A stretch of 64,000 nucleotides of DNA from a bacterium (lineage in GTDB: Archaea; Micrarchaeota; Micrarchaeia; Micrarchaeales; CABMGC01). Below the pieces are notes generated by a model, which saw nothing but the letters and a program-made list of their open reading frames with translations, was not told the origin of the DNA and did not search any database. Made by a program: the position numbers and the translations under genes. The stretch lies in the NCBI GenBank assembly GCA_021829835.1, contig JAKBPE010000003.1, positions 1 through 64,000 on the forward strand. Reading direction: 5' to 3'. Positions 8,270-16,683 of this stretch are shown here, piece by piece (position 1 is the stretch's first letter; each line of letters starts with the position of its first letter).

Positions 8270-9559
8270 TCAGCTCACTTTCAGGTTTACTATTGAACCA
8301 TAATAAGGCAGAGTGGTATTGCCCGGATAGGTATTGTTGTAGAGAGTCAGGTTTATTATGTACGTAAATGGATAAGCCGGCTTGCAGTCATAGTATAAGC
8401 CGCTTATGCCGCATGATAAATTGCTGTTGTTATATTGATGGACACTGTCGAGAAGGCTCCTTGCATTCAAGTCCATAGCTGAAACAGCTTCCTGGATTGC
8501 TGATGAAGTGGAATAAGATACGCCTGTTGAGTTGTAGAATCTTAGAACCTGATATGCGTTATTTTCCGCTTCGATATATCCGGAGTATGCAAAGTTGCTT
8601 ATTTGGGAATATCCCTGCTGGCTTTGTATATATGGTGAGGTTGTTAGGCTGGATACGGTCACACTTTCCACTGTTGCATTTCCTATGATTTTGCCGTCCT
8701 GCATTATTAAAGAGGAGGGTTTTGCAGAAGAAAGATTAAATAGCAAGGTCTTTGAATCTCCATTTATTCTTACAAGTATCTTATAGTCGTAGGAATAGTT
8801 AGCAGTATTGGGAAGCAATATTCTGTATCCTGATTCTCCTGGAACAAAGCAGTAGGTTCTTGAGTATGACCAGTCTGGGGATTCACAACTCCCGTCAAAG
8901 ACCATGTAATCCCAGGAATTTGTTGAACCGCATTGTATGCTTGGGGGATATATAAGGCCAGACCAGACATCTTTTTCGGTGCAGTGATTGGATTCGTTTA
9001 TATATGAGACGCTTGATGCGCTGAAGGGATATGAAACACTTTCATTTTCATAGGTTATTGCGGCTGTAATTGCACTTTCATTTTTCTGTGCAGGAGCTGT
9101 GGAGGAATAGGTATTGTATTCGGAAGAGCCGGAGTTGCTGTATTTTCCGCAGGTGATGTTGTAATCAAGGTTTAGAAGATGCTGTCCTGAATTTTCAGGA
9201 TCGAAATAAAGATATTTTATTGTTGCTCCTGTAAAGTTGTAGGAAAGGCTGTTATTTGAAAAGGCTACTGAGGCGGAACTCAGGCTTAATTCCGCCTTTC
9301 CATTATTGCATCCGTAAGTTTCCATAAACATTGGATTTCCAGAAAGGGTAGTTGAATTTAATGGAACGTATGCGTAAAGATTAGGATGCTCTCCGGATGT
9401 TGAAGATAAGTTGTTTTGGATGTTATTTGGATTTGTGAATGCGTCATATGCCTGACGGCTTACAGCAAGAGTGTTTCCATACAGTGAGAGTATGCCGAGT
9501 GATAGGGCTGCAATGGCAGATAGTATAAGAAGAAATTCAAGGCTTGACTGGATATTCAT
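8270..9559 (-). CDS. large pilin-like surface protein of pilus operon 1
   Basis: 429 residues. N-terminus MNIQSSLEFLLILSAIAALS has the class III prepilin pattern Q-S-S-x-E-F followed by a hydrophobic helix. The remainder is a long Ser/Thr/Asn/Tyr-rich extracellular region with many N-x-S/T sites (for example NNSNLS, NSTGVS) and several Cys pairs. Much longer than an ordinary pilin, so it may be a tip adhesin or a capping minor pilin. Its ATG overlaps the preceding stop by ATGA, so translation is probably coupled. Confidence 0.7.
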   Translation of the reverse strand: MNIQSSLEFLLILSAIAALSLGILSLYGNTLAVSRQAYDAFTNPNNIQNNLSSTSGEHPNLYAYVPLNSTTLSGNPMFMETYGCNNGKAELSLSSASVAFSNNSLSYNFTGATIKYLYFDPENSGQHLLNLDYNITCGKYSNSGSSEYNTYSSTAPAQKNESAITAAITYENESVSYPFSASSVSYINESNHCTEKDVWSGLIYPPSIQCGSTNSWDYMVFDGSCESPDWSYSRTYCFVPGESGYRILLPNTANYSYDYKILVRINGDSKTLLFNLSSAKPSSLIMQDGKIIGNATVESVTVSSLTTSPYIQSQQGYSQISNFAYSGYIEAENNAYQVLRFYNSTGVSYSTSSAIQEAVSAMDLNARSLLDSVHQYNNSNLSCGISGLYYDCKPAYPFTYIINLTLYNNTYPGNTTLPYYGSIVNLKVS

Positions 9560-9909
9560 CGGCTAACCCTGAGTAGATACTGGATACCCTTCAGATAAAC
9601 AATCCTGCACACATCATATGCTCTGCAGCCTAGAGTGTTTCCCATGGGAGATAGGGATGCGTTTACACCATATGCTTCTGCAAGCCTTGTTGAGATTTCC
9701 AATGCTTGGGAATATCCTGCATTTTCCCTGTATATGGATAAAACAATCAACTGTGAGTCTGAGTATAATACTATCTGGTTAGAGTAGGCTGATTCGGATT
9801 TCTCATATGAGAACCTTATACCGTAGAATCCCACAGATATTATGAACATAATTATCAGTACTATGGGCATTGCCATCATAAGGTCCATGGAGATTAATTG
9901 CATCAACAT
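9556..9909 (-). CDS. minor pilin-like protein of pilus operon 1
   Basis: 117 residues (or 115 from the ATG at 9903). The N-terminal segment SMDLMMAMPIVLIIMFIISVGFY is a single hydrophobic helix with an acidic residue just before it, as in prepilins. The following soluble part has two Cys (GCRAYDVCRI). Start abuts the previous stop. Function inferred from position and shape only. Confidence 0.6.
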   Translation of the reverse strand: MLMQLISMDLMMAMPIVLIIMFIISVGFYGIRFSYEKSESAYSNQIVLYSDSQLIVLSIYRENAGYSQALEISTRLAEAYGVNASLSPMGNTLGCRAYDVCRIVYLKGIQYLLRVSR

Positions 9910-10098
9910 CTAACTACCCGAATTTAAACATCCACATGCTTCTACAACCGCAGCTACGCTGGAGTTGGCGGAATGCGTTGTATTATCCATACTTTTGGGA
10001 TAAGTAAAACCTCCTAAAACATAATGCAGTATAGCAAAAACTATGAGCATTGAAATGAACATGCTGATGATTACCTCAAAAAGAGACTGCATTTTCAT
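9910..10098 (-). CDS. very short pilin-like protein of pilus operon 1
   Basis: 62 residues: MKMQSLFEVIISMFISMLIV, that is, leader plus Q-S-L-F-E and a hydrophobic helix, then a 30-residue polar tail with ACGC near the end. The tail is too small for a globular pilin head, so the protein may be a filament-core or initiating subunit. ATGA overlap with the gene before it. Confidence 0.6.
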   Translation of the reverse strand: MKMQSLFEVIISMFISMLIVFAILHYVLGGFTYPKSMDNTTHSANSSVAAVVEACGCLNSGS

Positions 10099-10466
10099 TT
10101 TGATATCACCACAGTGCCGTTTGTTTTATATTGAAGGTATAGGCGCGTGTAACTGCCTCCGGGACAGAAAGGGCTCCCCGAAAGTACCAACAACGCCACT
10201 TCTGAGAACTCACCATATTGAGTAGATAAATGGTATCCTGAAATTGTGGCATTGCAGAGCCCTTTTGGGATGTATGTGTAAAGGGTAGTATTTCCAGCCA
10301 TTATTCCGGAGCTTATCTCTTCTGCAAGCCTTTCTGTAGAGTATGTTGAAATAATCCCTTCGGCTTTTGGAAACATCCGCATCGACTCCGATCCCGCTAT
10401 AAGGATGGCTATGGCAGCAAGTGAGAGATAGAGCATTAGCTCAAGGGACATCTGGGCTTTTGCCAT
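10095..10466 (-). CDS. class III prepilin-like protein of pilus operon 1
   Basis: 123 residues. MAKAQMSLELMLYLSLAAIA shows the K-A-Q-x-S-x-E leader and hydrophobic helix of archaeal prepilins cleaved by a FlaK-type peptidase. The head domain is polar with three Cys (LCNATIS, PFCPGGSY). Four bases after the main pilin gene. Likely minor or second major pilin. Confidence 0.7.
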   Translation of the reverse strand: MAKAQMSLELMLYLSLAAIAILIAGSESMRMFPKAEGIISTYSTERLAEEISSGIMAGNTTLYTYIPKGLCNATISGYHLSTQYGEFSEVALLVLSGSPFCPGGSYTRLYLQYKTNGTVVISK

Positions 10467-10470
10467 CGGC

Positions 10471-10734
10471 TCAGCTTATGTTTTTTGACAATGAGCTTAT
10501 CTCTGATGATATCGCGCTTGAAACACTTAGATTTGAACCGCTTACTGTAACTCCTGAGCCCATGCTTCCTTTTAGCTTGACTATCATAGCTAAAGCCATG
10601 ACTATAACAATGCTTGCTGCTGCAACCATCATCATGTATTCCAGGGAACCCTGTCCTTTCCTGCTTCTTGCAAGTGCAAGAAACGAGACTGCTTCCAACG
10701 GCAGTATCTTTTCCAGTAATTCATTTGTTTTCAT
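10471..10734 (-). CDS. main class III prepilin of pilus operon 1
   Basis: 87 residues. After an unusually long leader of about 26 residues comes RKGQGSLEYMMMVAAASIVI: the G-Q-G-S-L-E-Y motif is the textbook class III signal and cleavage is expected after the first G. The mature part is about 60 residues: hydrophobic helix, then a Gly/Ser-rich tail. Short mature length suggests a thin pilus core. Lies directly after the second T2SF gene. Confidence 0.75.
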   Translation of the reverse strand: MKTNELLEKILPLEAVSFLALARSRKGQGSLEYMMMVAAASIVIVMALAMIVKLKGSMGSGVTVSGSNLSVSSAISSEISSLSKNIS

Positions 10735-10742
10735 AAGATTAC

Positions 10743-11501
10743 CTATAATATTGAGACAGCATAATGCGCTGTTGCAGTCATCATGAATGCGGATATGGAA
10801 AATAAGGGCAGAACAGAGCCGAGCCTCTCCAATATGCCTTTATCGTGTTTTGAGAAAGTCTCGGTGATGTACAGAATTATCCCGATGTATGCAAGAACAG
10901 TCAGTAAAAATCCATTCTGAATTTCAGTGTAATTTTTCGCTATGAATCCCATAGATGTGCCAAGTATGCTTGAACTTATCCCTGCAAATAAAGGGAGGAA
11001 GAAGATGAGGCCCATATAGGTGATTCCCTTAAGGCCATTTACCTTCGAATAGAATTTCTCTTCGTTGCGTATTTCGGATTCTAGCCTTCTTGAAAAGAGG
11101 GAAAGTCTCTTAGATACGTTTTTTCCGTTCTCGATATGGATTGTAAGCATCTCTTGTATCTCGCCGATATGGCCTTTTGCAAGATTTTTTGAATGCAGGT
11201 TTAATTCTCCCAGCATTTTTCGCTTAAGGAGATTTATAACAGATATCATCCCTGGATTTTTTTCTTCTTCACCGACATATTTCAGATACGTGGATATGTT
11301 TCCTCCGGTTTCCAACATTGTCAGGATTTTTCTTGAGATTAGGAGAACTTCTCTCTTTTTGAAAGTATATGATCGTCTTTCCCTGTGTAGATACATTATG
11401 TAAATTAAAGGCGGCAACAACAGCAGATAGATAGTATATTTTATCGCAGCAAAGATGGCCAGTGCATCTGTAAGTATAAACAATATTTTTGTTTTATCCA
11501 T
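10743..11501 (-). CDS. T2SF (TadC/GspF-like) membrane platform protein, pilus operon 1
   Basis: 252 residues. Two N-terminal hydrophobic segments, then a helical cytoplasmic domain (KREVLLISRKILTMLETGGN to RLESEIRNEEKFYSKVNGLKG) typical of type II secretion F domains, then three or four transmembrane helices. Such proteins form the inner membrane platform turned by the ATPase. Overlaps the preceding T2SF gene by 8 bases; the pair probably replaces the single two-domain platform protein of other archaea. Confidence 0.75.
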   Translation of the reverse strand: MDKTKILFILTDALAIFAAIKYTIYLLLLPPLIYIMYLHRERRSYTFKKREVLLISRKILTMLETGGNISTYLKYVGEEEKNPGMISVINLLKRKMLGELNLHSKNLAKGHIGEIQEMLTIHIENGKNVSKRLSLFSRRLESEIRNEEKFYSKVNGLKGITYMGLIFFLPLFAGISSSILGTSMGFIAKNYTEIQNGFLLTVLAYIGIILYITETFSKHDKGILERLGSVLPLFSISAFMMTATAHYAVSIL

Positions 11502-12189
11502 TTAATCTACCGTTAAGTCTGGAGTTTCCAATTGCATAGAGGGCAGGCAGGGCGAAAAGCATTATAACTGAGAATATCAGGAGTGAAGGATTGCTTTGGG
11601 AGATTATTGAACTTCCCACAAAACCGAATATAATAAAGGAGGGAAGCACAGACGATAGGAACATGTTTATAGTGGCATATCTCTGTGAATATTGTTCTAT
11701 GGACGATACTTTCTCTTCTTCTTCTGAATTTATTTTTTCAGTGAAAACCTGTAACGCTGAAGGCTTTAGCGATAGAGGAAGACCTGAGCCATCGAACATT
11801 TTAGACAATTTGGAAGAATTTTCATTAAACGGTTTTTCTGAACCTTCAAGATATTCTTTTTTGCTTAATGGCAATAGAATTTCTTTCAGTTCTCTGTCGT
11901 CAGATGAGTTGATGATTTTTAAGAGGGAAGAATATAAGGGCATATTACAAGAATGGTATTCTAGGAGTACATGCATTGCTGCGACAAACTTTTTTCTCAA
12001 TGCTGAAAGAGATATTTTCTCATCCGAAGACTTGATTATGGCATAAAACAACAATGATGAAAATATTGAAATAGAAGCTAAAAAGGCAACAGTGAATATT
12101 TTTGTGTTTCCGTAGAAGTGCAGAATTATTAATGAGGGTAAGAATGCGAATGAAAAAAATAGTATCAAATCTGTTCTTCGGTCATTCAT
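11494..12189 (-). CDS. T2SF-like membrane platform protein, pilus operon 1
   Basis: 231 residues. Two N-terminal membrane segments, a central helical domain (LSALRKKFVAAMHVLLEYHSC onward) resembling the T2SF fold with the loop ASxxxS-type residues poorly conserved, then two C-terminal membrane helices and a basic tail. It overlaps the ATPase gene by 8 bases and the next T2SF gene by 8 bases. Role inferred from context and topology. Confidence 0.65.
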   Translation of the reverse strand: MNDRRTDLILFFSFAFLPSLIILHFYGNTKIFTVAFLASISIFSSLLFYAIIKSSDEKISLSALRKKFVAAMHVLLEYHSCNMPLYSSLLKIINSSDDRELKEILLPLSKKEYLEGSEKPFNENSSKLSKMFDGSGLPLSLKPSALQVFTEKINSEEEEKVSSIEQYSQRYATINMFLSSVLPSFIIFGFVGSSIISQSNPSLLIFSVIMLFALPALYAIGNSRLNGRLNG

Positions 12190-13693
12190 GCACTACACCG
12201 TATCTGTATTCAGATATTGAAGCTATGATGTCATTCTGCTCTGGTTTTGAGTATCTTTCTTTCAGAAATGCTATTCGTTTTGCAATTTCGGATTTTGCCG
12301 CACTAATTGGGATTTTGTTCTTTGATGAAAAGAGTAACAGAGCCTTGGAGGCTGCAATAGTATTTCTTGATGTTCTTCCTTCGGAGCATATGACTCTGCC
12401 TTCAACAGAATCTCCGTTTCCTAGAGGCGTGCCATCTTTTATCTCTGCCTTGCTAAGCCACATGTATTCCATTATTGAGGATATTATTCTGGAATTTATC
12501 CCATTCTGGCGCATATAGATACAGGCGTCAAGCATTGATATGGAGCCGGGTTCGACTGACATAGGCCTTACCATTAGTTTTTTTATTGCAGAAAAACCGT
12601 CTGAGTTACTGTGCATGGTGGTTAAAAAGGGAATGCCTATGTTTGCACCGGCGAAGAGATCCTTGGTTTCCTCTCCACGTATTTCTCCGACTATCATCCA
12701 GTCTGGCCGCATGCGGAGGGCATTTATCATCTGGGACCTCGTATTTGAGATTCCATCATTTTTACCACGCAGTGATACCGTGTTTTGGATGCCGTAATTT
12801 ATATCGAGTTCATCTATCTCCTCTTCTATTATTACAGACTTATAGGTTTGCGGAATCAGCCTTGATAACGATCCTAGCATTGTTGTCTTGCCGCTTGCTG
12901 GAGACCCTGAAATTATTATATTCATACCCGCGTCTATAGCAATCCAGAGATATGCTATTGTTTCTATATCCATTGTTCCCATGCTTAACATGGAATTGAA
13001 GCTTATGCGTTTGCCTTTGCCTATCCGGATTGATGCGACCCCTCCTGATGAAGCATAAGGATGCATCTGCGCATGTACCCTGGATTCCGATATCTGTGCA
13101 TCTATTATGGGAAAATCTTCATTTAGTTCCTTTTCAGATTTTAGGATAAGCTTATTTACCGAATGCCTGAATGCGGGCTCCCCGGTGAATCGGATGTTTG
13201 TTTGGCATCTTCCATATTCAGAAGAATATATAGTTATAGGAGAACAGGGAGCATTGACCTCTATTTCCTCTATGCCTAATTTATCTTCCATCAGTATGCT
13301 GAAAGGTCCGGAGCCTGCAGTGTCATGTGCCACAAAATATGAGAGGTAATCAGCATTGGCAGTGTTTGTAAACTCCGATAGTTTTGCAAATGCAATCTTC
13401 CTGGAATCTTCAATGGAAGGCTCTTCATGCATTGAAAGATTTGAAGAGAGCAGATTTATGACTTGCGCCTTGGCAATAGCCATCAGGTCAAGGTCCTTTG
13501 AACTGAAACCATAATTACCTATAATATAAAAATATGAATTTTTGTGCATGATAAACCTTCCGGATGGAGTTTGGCTGGTGCTGTCTTTTGGAACTACGTA
13601 TGAAAAATTCTCAATCACGAAGTTTAAAGGAGATTTTGCTTCTTCCTTCTGTTCGGGTTTCTTGCGGATAAATGCAACAATATTATTTATCAT
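12182..13693 (-). CDS. type II/IV secretion ATPase (TadA/FlaI/VirB11-like), pilus operon 1
   Basis: 503 residues, first gene of the operon. Walker A is SGSPASGKTTML; the Asp box region reads IIEEEIDELDI; Walker B and His box are WMIVGEIRGEETKDLF and FLTTMHSNSDG. The N-terminal half (about 1-230) holds the usual N2 domain (LGIEEIEVNAPCSPITIY). It is a hexameric cytoplasmic ATPase that drives pilin extraction from the membrane. The C-terminal 100 residues are a variable extension. A second such ATPase is at 39738, so this genome has two machines. Confidence 0.92.
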   Translation of the reverse strand: MINNIVAFIRKKPEQKEEAKSPLNFVIENFSYVVPKDSTSQTPSGRFIMHKNSYFYIIGNYGFSSKDLDLMAIAKAQVINLLSSNLSMHEEPSIEDSRKIAFAKLSEFTNTANADYLSYFVAHDTAGSGPFSILMEDKLGIEEIEVNAPCSPITIYSSEYGRCQTNIRFTGEPAFRHSVNKLILKSEKELNEDFPIIDAQISESRVHAQMHPYASSGGVASIRIGKGKRISFNSMLSMGTMDIETIAYLWIAIDAGMNIIISGSPASGKTTMLGSLSRLIPQTYKSVIIEEEIDELDINYGIQNTVSLRGKNDGISNTRSQMINALRMRPDWMIVGEIRGEETKDLFAGANIGIPFLTTMHSNSDGFSAIKKLMVRPMSVEPGSISMLDACIYMRQNGINSRIISSIMEYMWLSKAEIKDGTPLGNGDSVEGRVICSEGRTSRNTIAASKALLLFSSKNKIPISAAKSEIAKRIAFLKERYSKPEQNDIIASISEYRYGVVHE

Positions 13694-13813
13694 AGTATAA
13701 TCTTTTTACTTAAGTATATGTTTAGGTATATTAGTATATATTAAGATTTATATATCTTTCTAGAAATAGGCAGTTTAGGAGCAGTTCTAGAATCAGAGTA
13801 AATAAAATATACC

Positions 13814-13823
13814 TTTATAAAAC
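13814..13823 (+). promoter_or_regulatory. TATA box of the winged-helix gene
   Basis: TTTATAAAAC about 32 to 41 bases before the ATG at 13855, a normal archaeal TATA position for a transcript with a leader of a few bases. The 160-bp region back to 13693 is very AT-rich and should also contain the promoter of the divergent pilus operon. Confidence 0.6.
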
Positions 13824-13854
13824 TTAACAGAGAATATCTCTTGTGTGTGTCGCT

Positions 13855-14208
13855 ATGGTTAACACCATTTCAAAAAAATCAAAAGATGAAGATGATATCT
13901 GGCTTATAAGAAAGCTGCTAAGCAAGCCAAACTACGCTGTACTTAAATTGCTCATGGTGAAGTCACCCAGAACTACAAGGGAGCTGTATACGATGTTGGG
14001 CAAGAGCTTTACTAGGAAGACACTTATTCTGACTTTAAGGAACCTGTCTATGCACCTGAATGTACTCCAGCCTACACACATAAGGACTGAGAGAGGCTAT
14101 GATCTCGGGTATAACATAAATCCGAAGATGAAGGAAGTCATAAAGGTATTCCAGAAGCAGGAAAAAATAGCCGAATCCATAACGGAGGCCAAGCCTGGAG
14201 GCCAGTAA
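13855..14208 (+). CDS. winged-helix DNA-binding protein, candidate pilus operon regulator
   Basis: 117 residues from ATG 13855 (a GTG 12 bases upstream is also possible). The middle reads as a winged helix: YAVLKLLMVKSPRTTRELYTMLGKSFTRKTLILTLRNLSMHLNVLQ then a wing RTERGYDLGYNINP and a C-terminal helix. No ligand domain. It is divergent from the pilus operon with a shared 160-bp intergenic region, so it may control that operon; this is inference from position. Confidence 0.65.
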   Translation: MVNTISKKSKDEDDIWLIRKLLSKPNYAVLKLLMVKSPRTTRELYTMLGKSFTRKTLILTLRNLSMHLNVLQPTHIRTERGYDLGYNINPKMKEVIKVFQKQEKIAESITEAKPGGQ

Positions 14209-14285
14209 TTTGTTAAAAGTATGCACGTGAACGCTTAGGAATTAAAAAATCCAGGTTTTTGTGCATATTCCCGTTTTGCGATAGA

Positions 14286-14319
14286 TTTATAAAGCAGATT
14301 AACGTAATTAATATTACGT
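14286..14319 (+). promoter_or_regulatory. TATA box plus perfect palindrome before the TRAM gene
   Basis: TTTATAAAG at 14286-14294 is followed by a 7-bp perfect inverted repeat ACGTAAT (14302-14308) / ATTACGT (14313-14319) that falls where transcription should start, so it could be an operator. Shortly after, ATG 14328 opens a six-codon frame (MAEKHS, stop 14346-14348) inside the 50-base leader before the TRAM start. Confidence 0.45.
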
Positions 14320-14368
14320 AGTAAAGCATGGCTGAAAAGCACAGCTGATCCTACAGAGGAAAAATAGA

Positions 14369-14638
14369 ATGAACGGAGAATTTGGAGGAGACTCCAGACC
14401 AGACAGAGAAGACAGAAGAGAAGGACCAGGAATGAAACCTAACTATTTCCTGCCTAAGCCCGTAAAGGTCGGTGATGAGCTTGACCTTACAATAGAGGCT
14501 GTTGCTTCGAAAGGAGACGGAATAGCAAAGAAAGACGGATACGTTATCTTTGTTTCCGGAGCAAAACAGGGAGACACAGTAAAGGCCAAGATTACCGAAG
14601 TAAGGGCAAGATTTGCTATAGCAGAATTAGTGGCATGA
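14369..14638 (+). CDS. TRAM-domain RNA-binding protein
   Basis: 89 residues. The first 25 are charged and disordered (DRREGPG), followed by a complete TRAM domain, about residues 29-89: VKVGDELDLTIEAVASKGDG, IFVSGAKQGDTVKAKITEV, AIAELVA. Stand-alone TRAM proteins are archaeal RNA chaperones that bind tRNA or rRNA and act rather like cold-shock proteins. GAGG about 10 bases before the ATG may serve as ribosome site. Single-gene transcript, with a hairpin across its stop codon. Confidence 0.88.
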   Translation: MNGEFGGDSRPDREDRREGPGMKPNYFLPKPVKVGDELDLTIEAVASKGDGIAKKDGYVIFVSGAKQGDTVKAKITEVRARFAIAELVA

Positions 14639-14650
14639 ATAATTTCATGC
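14633..14650 (+). terminator. hairpin at the TRAM gene end
   Basis: GCATGAA (14633-14639) and TTCATGC (14644-14650) form a perfect 7-bp stem with a 4-base loop and include the stop codon. T-rich sequence follows from about 14670. Plausible transcript end or mRNA-stabilising stem. Confidence 0.4.
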
Positions 14651-14755
14651 GCCCCTTAAGGTAAAACAGTTTAATTTTAATATTTATTTTCTTATTTTAT
14701 TGCAGTTCTTATTTTAGTATATTGATTTGGATCGGGTATTCGGAATTCTGTAGTC

Positions 14756-15748
14756 TTATGATTTTGATCTTGAACTCAGGTTTTCAAATTTGATTGAGTT
14801 CTGGTATAAGTATTCAAACCTTGACTTTGAGTCTTTTGTATTTATCCTTGTAATATGTTCGCTTTTTTTATTTATTATATTAAACGGAGGTATTTTGTAT
14901 GAACCGTTGTCATCAAAAATAAAGCGTTCGTGTTGTGCAGTTGCATCAGCTTCTGCCATTATTTTCACTTCGAAATTTATGCCGATGTTCTTGAACTCTT
15001 CCTTCAGGTCATAATAATTCTGCCCGAATTTTGAATCCAGCATCGATTCAGATGTCAGCACTTTTATTGATTTTATCTTTGGATTGTCAGTAGAGATTAG
15101 GCGGTATAGGTTGTAAAGCGCTATGGAGTTGAAATGTTTGTCTACAATGCCTATCTCTCCTTGAAGCTTTTCGAATAACGTATTTTTCAATTGAACTATG
15201 TTGCCAAATGGAGTAAGCGGATTTATTGATATGTTTCCAGATAGCTTCCTTGATGATTCATATTTGCGGAGACCATATTCTAGATATATGTCAAAGAACA
15301 GAGAGAGGAATATTGAGGCATATGTAAGATATGAGTCAAAACTTGATATCCTGACAACTGCGGTTGCCCTCATTATTAGAAGCATTGAAAGGTATACTAT
15401 TGCAAGCATCATATGAACGGGAACATGGCGCCTTATGTATGATCCGTATCTGCTGTTTTTGTGGGTTAGAAGAGAGAATGCCATTAGCGACATTATGAAT
15501 CCTATGCCAGTCATAAAGACGGATTCAAGCACCATTTGGTAAGTACTCTGTATTTGTGAAGTTATAGTGCTAAGAACAGGTATAACGCTTATATTGTACG
15601 CACTGCTTTCTAGCAATGCGCCGGCGCCTACCCCGTATTGAACCGAAAACTGCTCTATTGCGAAAATTCCGTTTGCCAGAAGTACGACTGAAAACGCCAG
15701 AAGGAGTATTGCAATTGTTTTGTCTTCATATACATATAACGGATCCAT
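14756..15748 (-). CDS. membrane protein with soluble C-terminal domain, unknown
   Basis: 330 residues. Four to five transmembrane segments in the first 170 residues (IAILLLAFSVVLLANGIF, VFMTGIGFIMSLMAFSLL, MMLAIVYLSMLLIMRATA, YASIFLSLFFDIYL). The C-terminal half is soluble and contains IKSIKVLTSESMLDSKFGQNYY and AQHERFIFDDNGSYKIPPF. An H-x-RFIFDD motif with a preceding Rossmann-like stretch recalls phospholipase D-like effector or sensor domains, but this is a weak resemblance. No operon partner. Confidence 0.5.
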   Translation of the reverse strand: MDPLYVYEDKTIAILLLAFSVVLLANGIFAIEQFSVQYGVGAGALLESSAYNISVIPVLSTITSQIQSTYQMVLESVFMTGIGFIMSLMAFSLLTHKNSRYGSYIRRHVPVHMMLAIVYLSMLLIMRATAVVRISSFDSYLTYASIFLSLFFDIYLEYGLRKYESSRKLSGNISINPLTPFGNIVQLKNTLFEKLQGEIGIVDKHFNSIALYNLYRLISTDNPKIKSIKVLTSESMLDSKFGQNYYDLKEEFKNIGINFEVKIMAEADATAQHERFIFDDNGSYKIPPFNIINKKSEHITRINTKDSKSRFEYLYQNSIKFENLSSRSKS

Positions 15749-15791
15749 AAGGATAATTATCCATTAAGCTATAAAATCCCACAGGGGAAGG

Positions 15792-16436
15792 TTATCTTTT
15801 CAGATTGCGCATTATCTTTTCGAGGAGGGAAAACTGTCTTGTAGTTATAACAGGTTTCATTGAAGTTATTTCTTCTGCAAGTCTGCCTGCAAGATCTAGA
15901 CGTTCCTGCCTTTCAGGAGATATTCTTGGTTTCTCCATGTATATAGATATAGGAGCTTTTGTAGTCGAAGGAAGGCTTGCATGTATTTCCATAAAAGCAT
16001 CGCTTCCTTCTCTGAAGATATTATCCCTGCCTTCATCATATATTCCCACTTGCAAAGGAGATCTGCCATTAAAAAAGCGCACTCTCTTGGTAAAATCGTA
16101 TGCCAACCAATCTTTTTCGTTGGATATATGTTTGAATCGCTTACTTGGCTCTGCAGTGTAGTCTACAATAAACAACCCTTCTTCCTTGTTTTCCGTTAGG
16201 GATGCGTTCTCGATAGGAAGTGCATAGAACCATATATTCCCGTATGTTTTGTATCTCTTTGTATTTTTTAGCTGTTTTATGATTTGGGGTTCCAGTACTC
16301 TGTGCAGTTCGCCAAAAGTCAGAAGCTGGAAAAGTTCTCTGGATTCATTGAATGTTCTGTTTCCGAGAGAGACCCTGACAGGTTGCAATTTATTGTCAGG
16401 AAGGCTTGTTCTCAAAGTTTGCATGTAATCCATCAA
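15792..16436 (-). CDS. conserved-looking cytoplasmic protein, unknown function
   Basis: 214 residues (starts at 16436, 16433 or 16424 are all possible). No signal peptide or membrane segment. Mixed alpha/beta composition with many charged residues; notable stretches are NIWFYALPIEN, GLFIVDYTAEPSKRFKH and a C-terminal helix rich in Arg and Leu. Not recognised. It follows tRNA-Gly on the same strand. Confidence 0.55.
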   Translation of the reverse strand: MMDYMQTLRTSLPDNKLQPVRVSLGNRTFNESRELFQLLTFGELHRVLEPQIIKQLKNTKRYKTYGNIWFYALPIENASLTENKEEGLFIVDYTAEPSKRFKHISNEKDWLAYDFTKRVRFFNGRSPLQVGIYDEGRDNIFREGSDAFMEIHASLPSTTKAPISIYMEKPRISPERQERLDLAGRLAEEITSMKPVITTRQFSLLEKIMRNLKR

Positions 16437-16467
16437 TTTATCAGAAGACTATTGCATTTTTAGAAGA

Positions 16468-16540
16468 TGCGAATGCCGGGATTTGAACCCGGGCTCCTGC
16501 CTTGGCAAGGCAATGTCCTACCAGGCTAGACTACATTCGC
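16468..16540 (-). tRNA. tRNA-Gly (GCC)
   Basis: A complete 73-base cloverleaf on the minus strand: acceptor GCGAATG pairs with CATTCGC, D-arm GTCT/GGAC, anticodon arm TTGCC-TTGCCAA-GGCAG with anticodon GCC, T-arm CCGGG-TTCAAAT-CCCGG, discriminator A. No intron. CCA is not encoded. Confidence 0.95.
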
Positions 16541-16683
16541 ATTGATTTCAGATTGATATGCAGATTCATCCATAAAAACCTTTTGCAAAGAGCAGCTTTG
16601 CATATTATTATGCCGAAATATTGCTAGATAGGTTATTGCTTACAATTACGGCAACTTCAAAATTCTTGCTCTGATTGAAGCAA

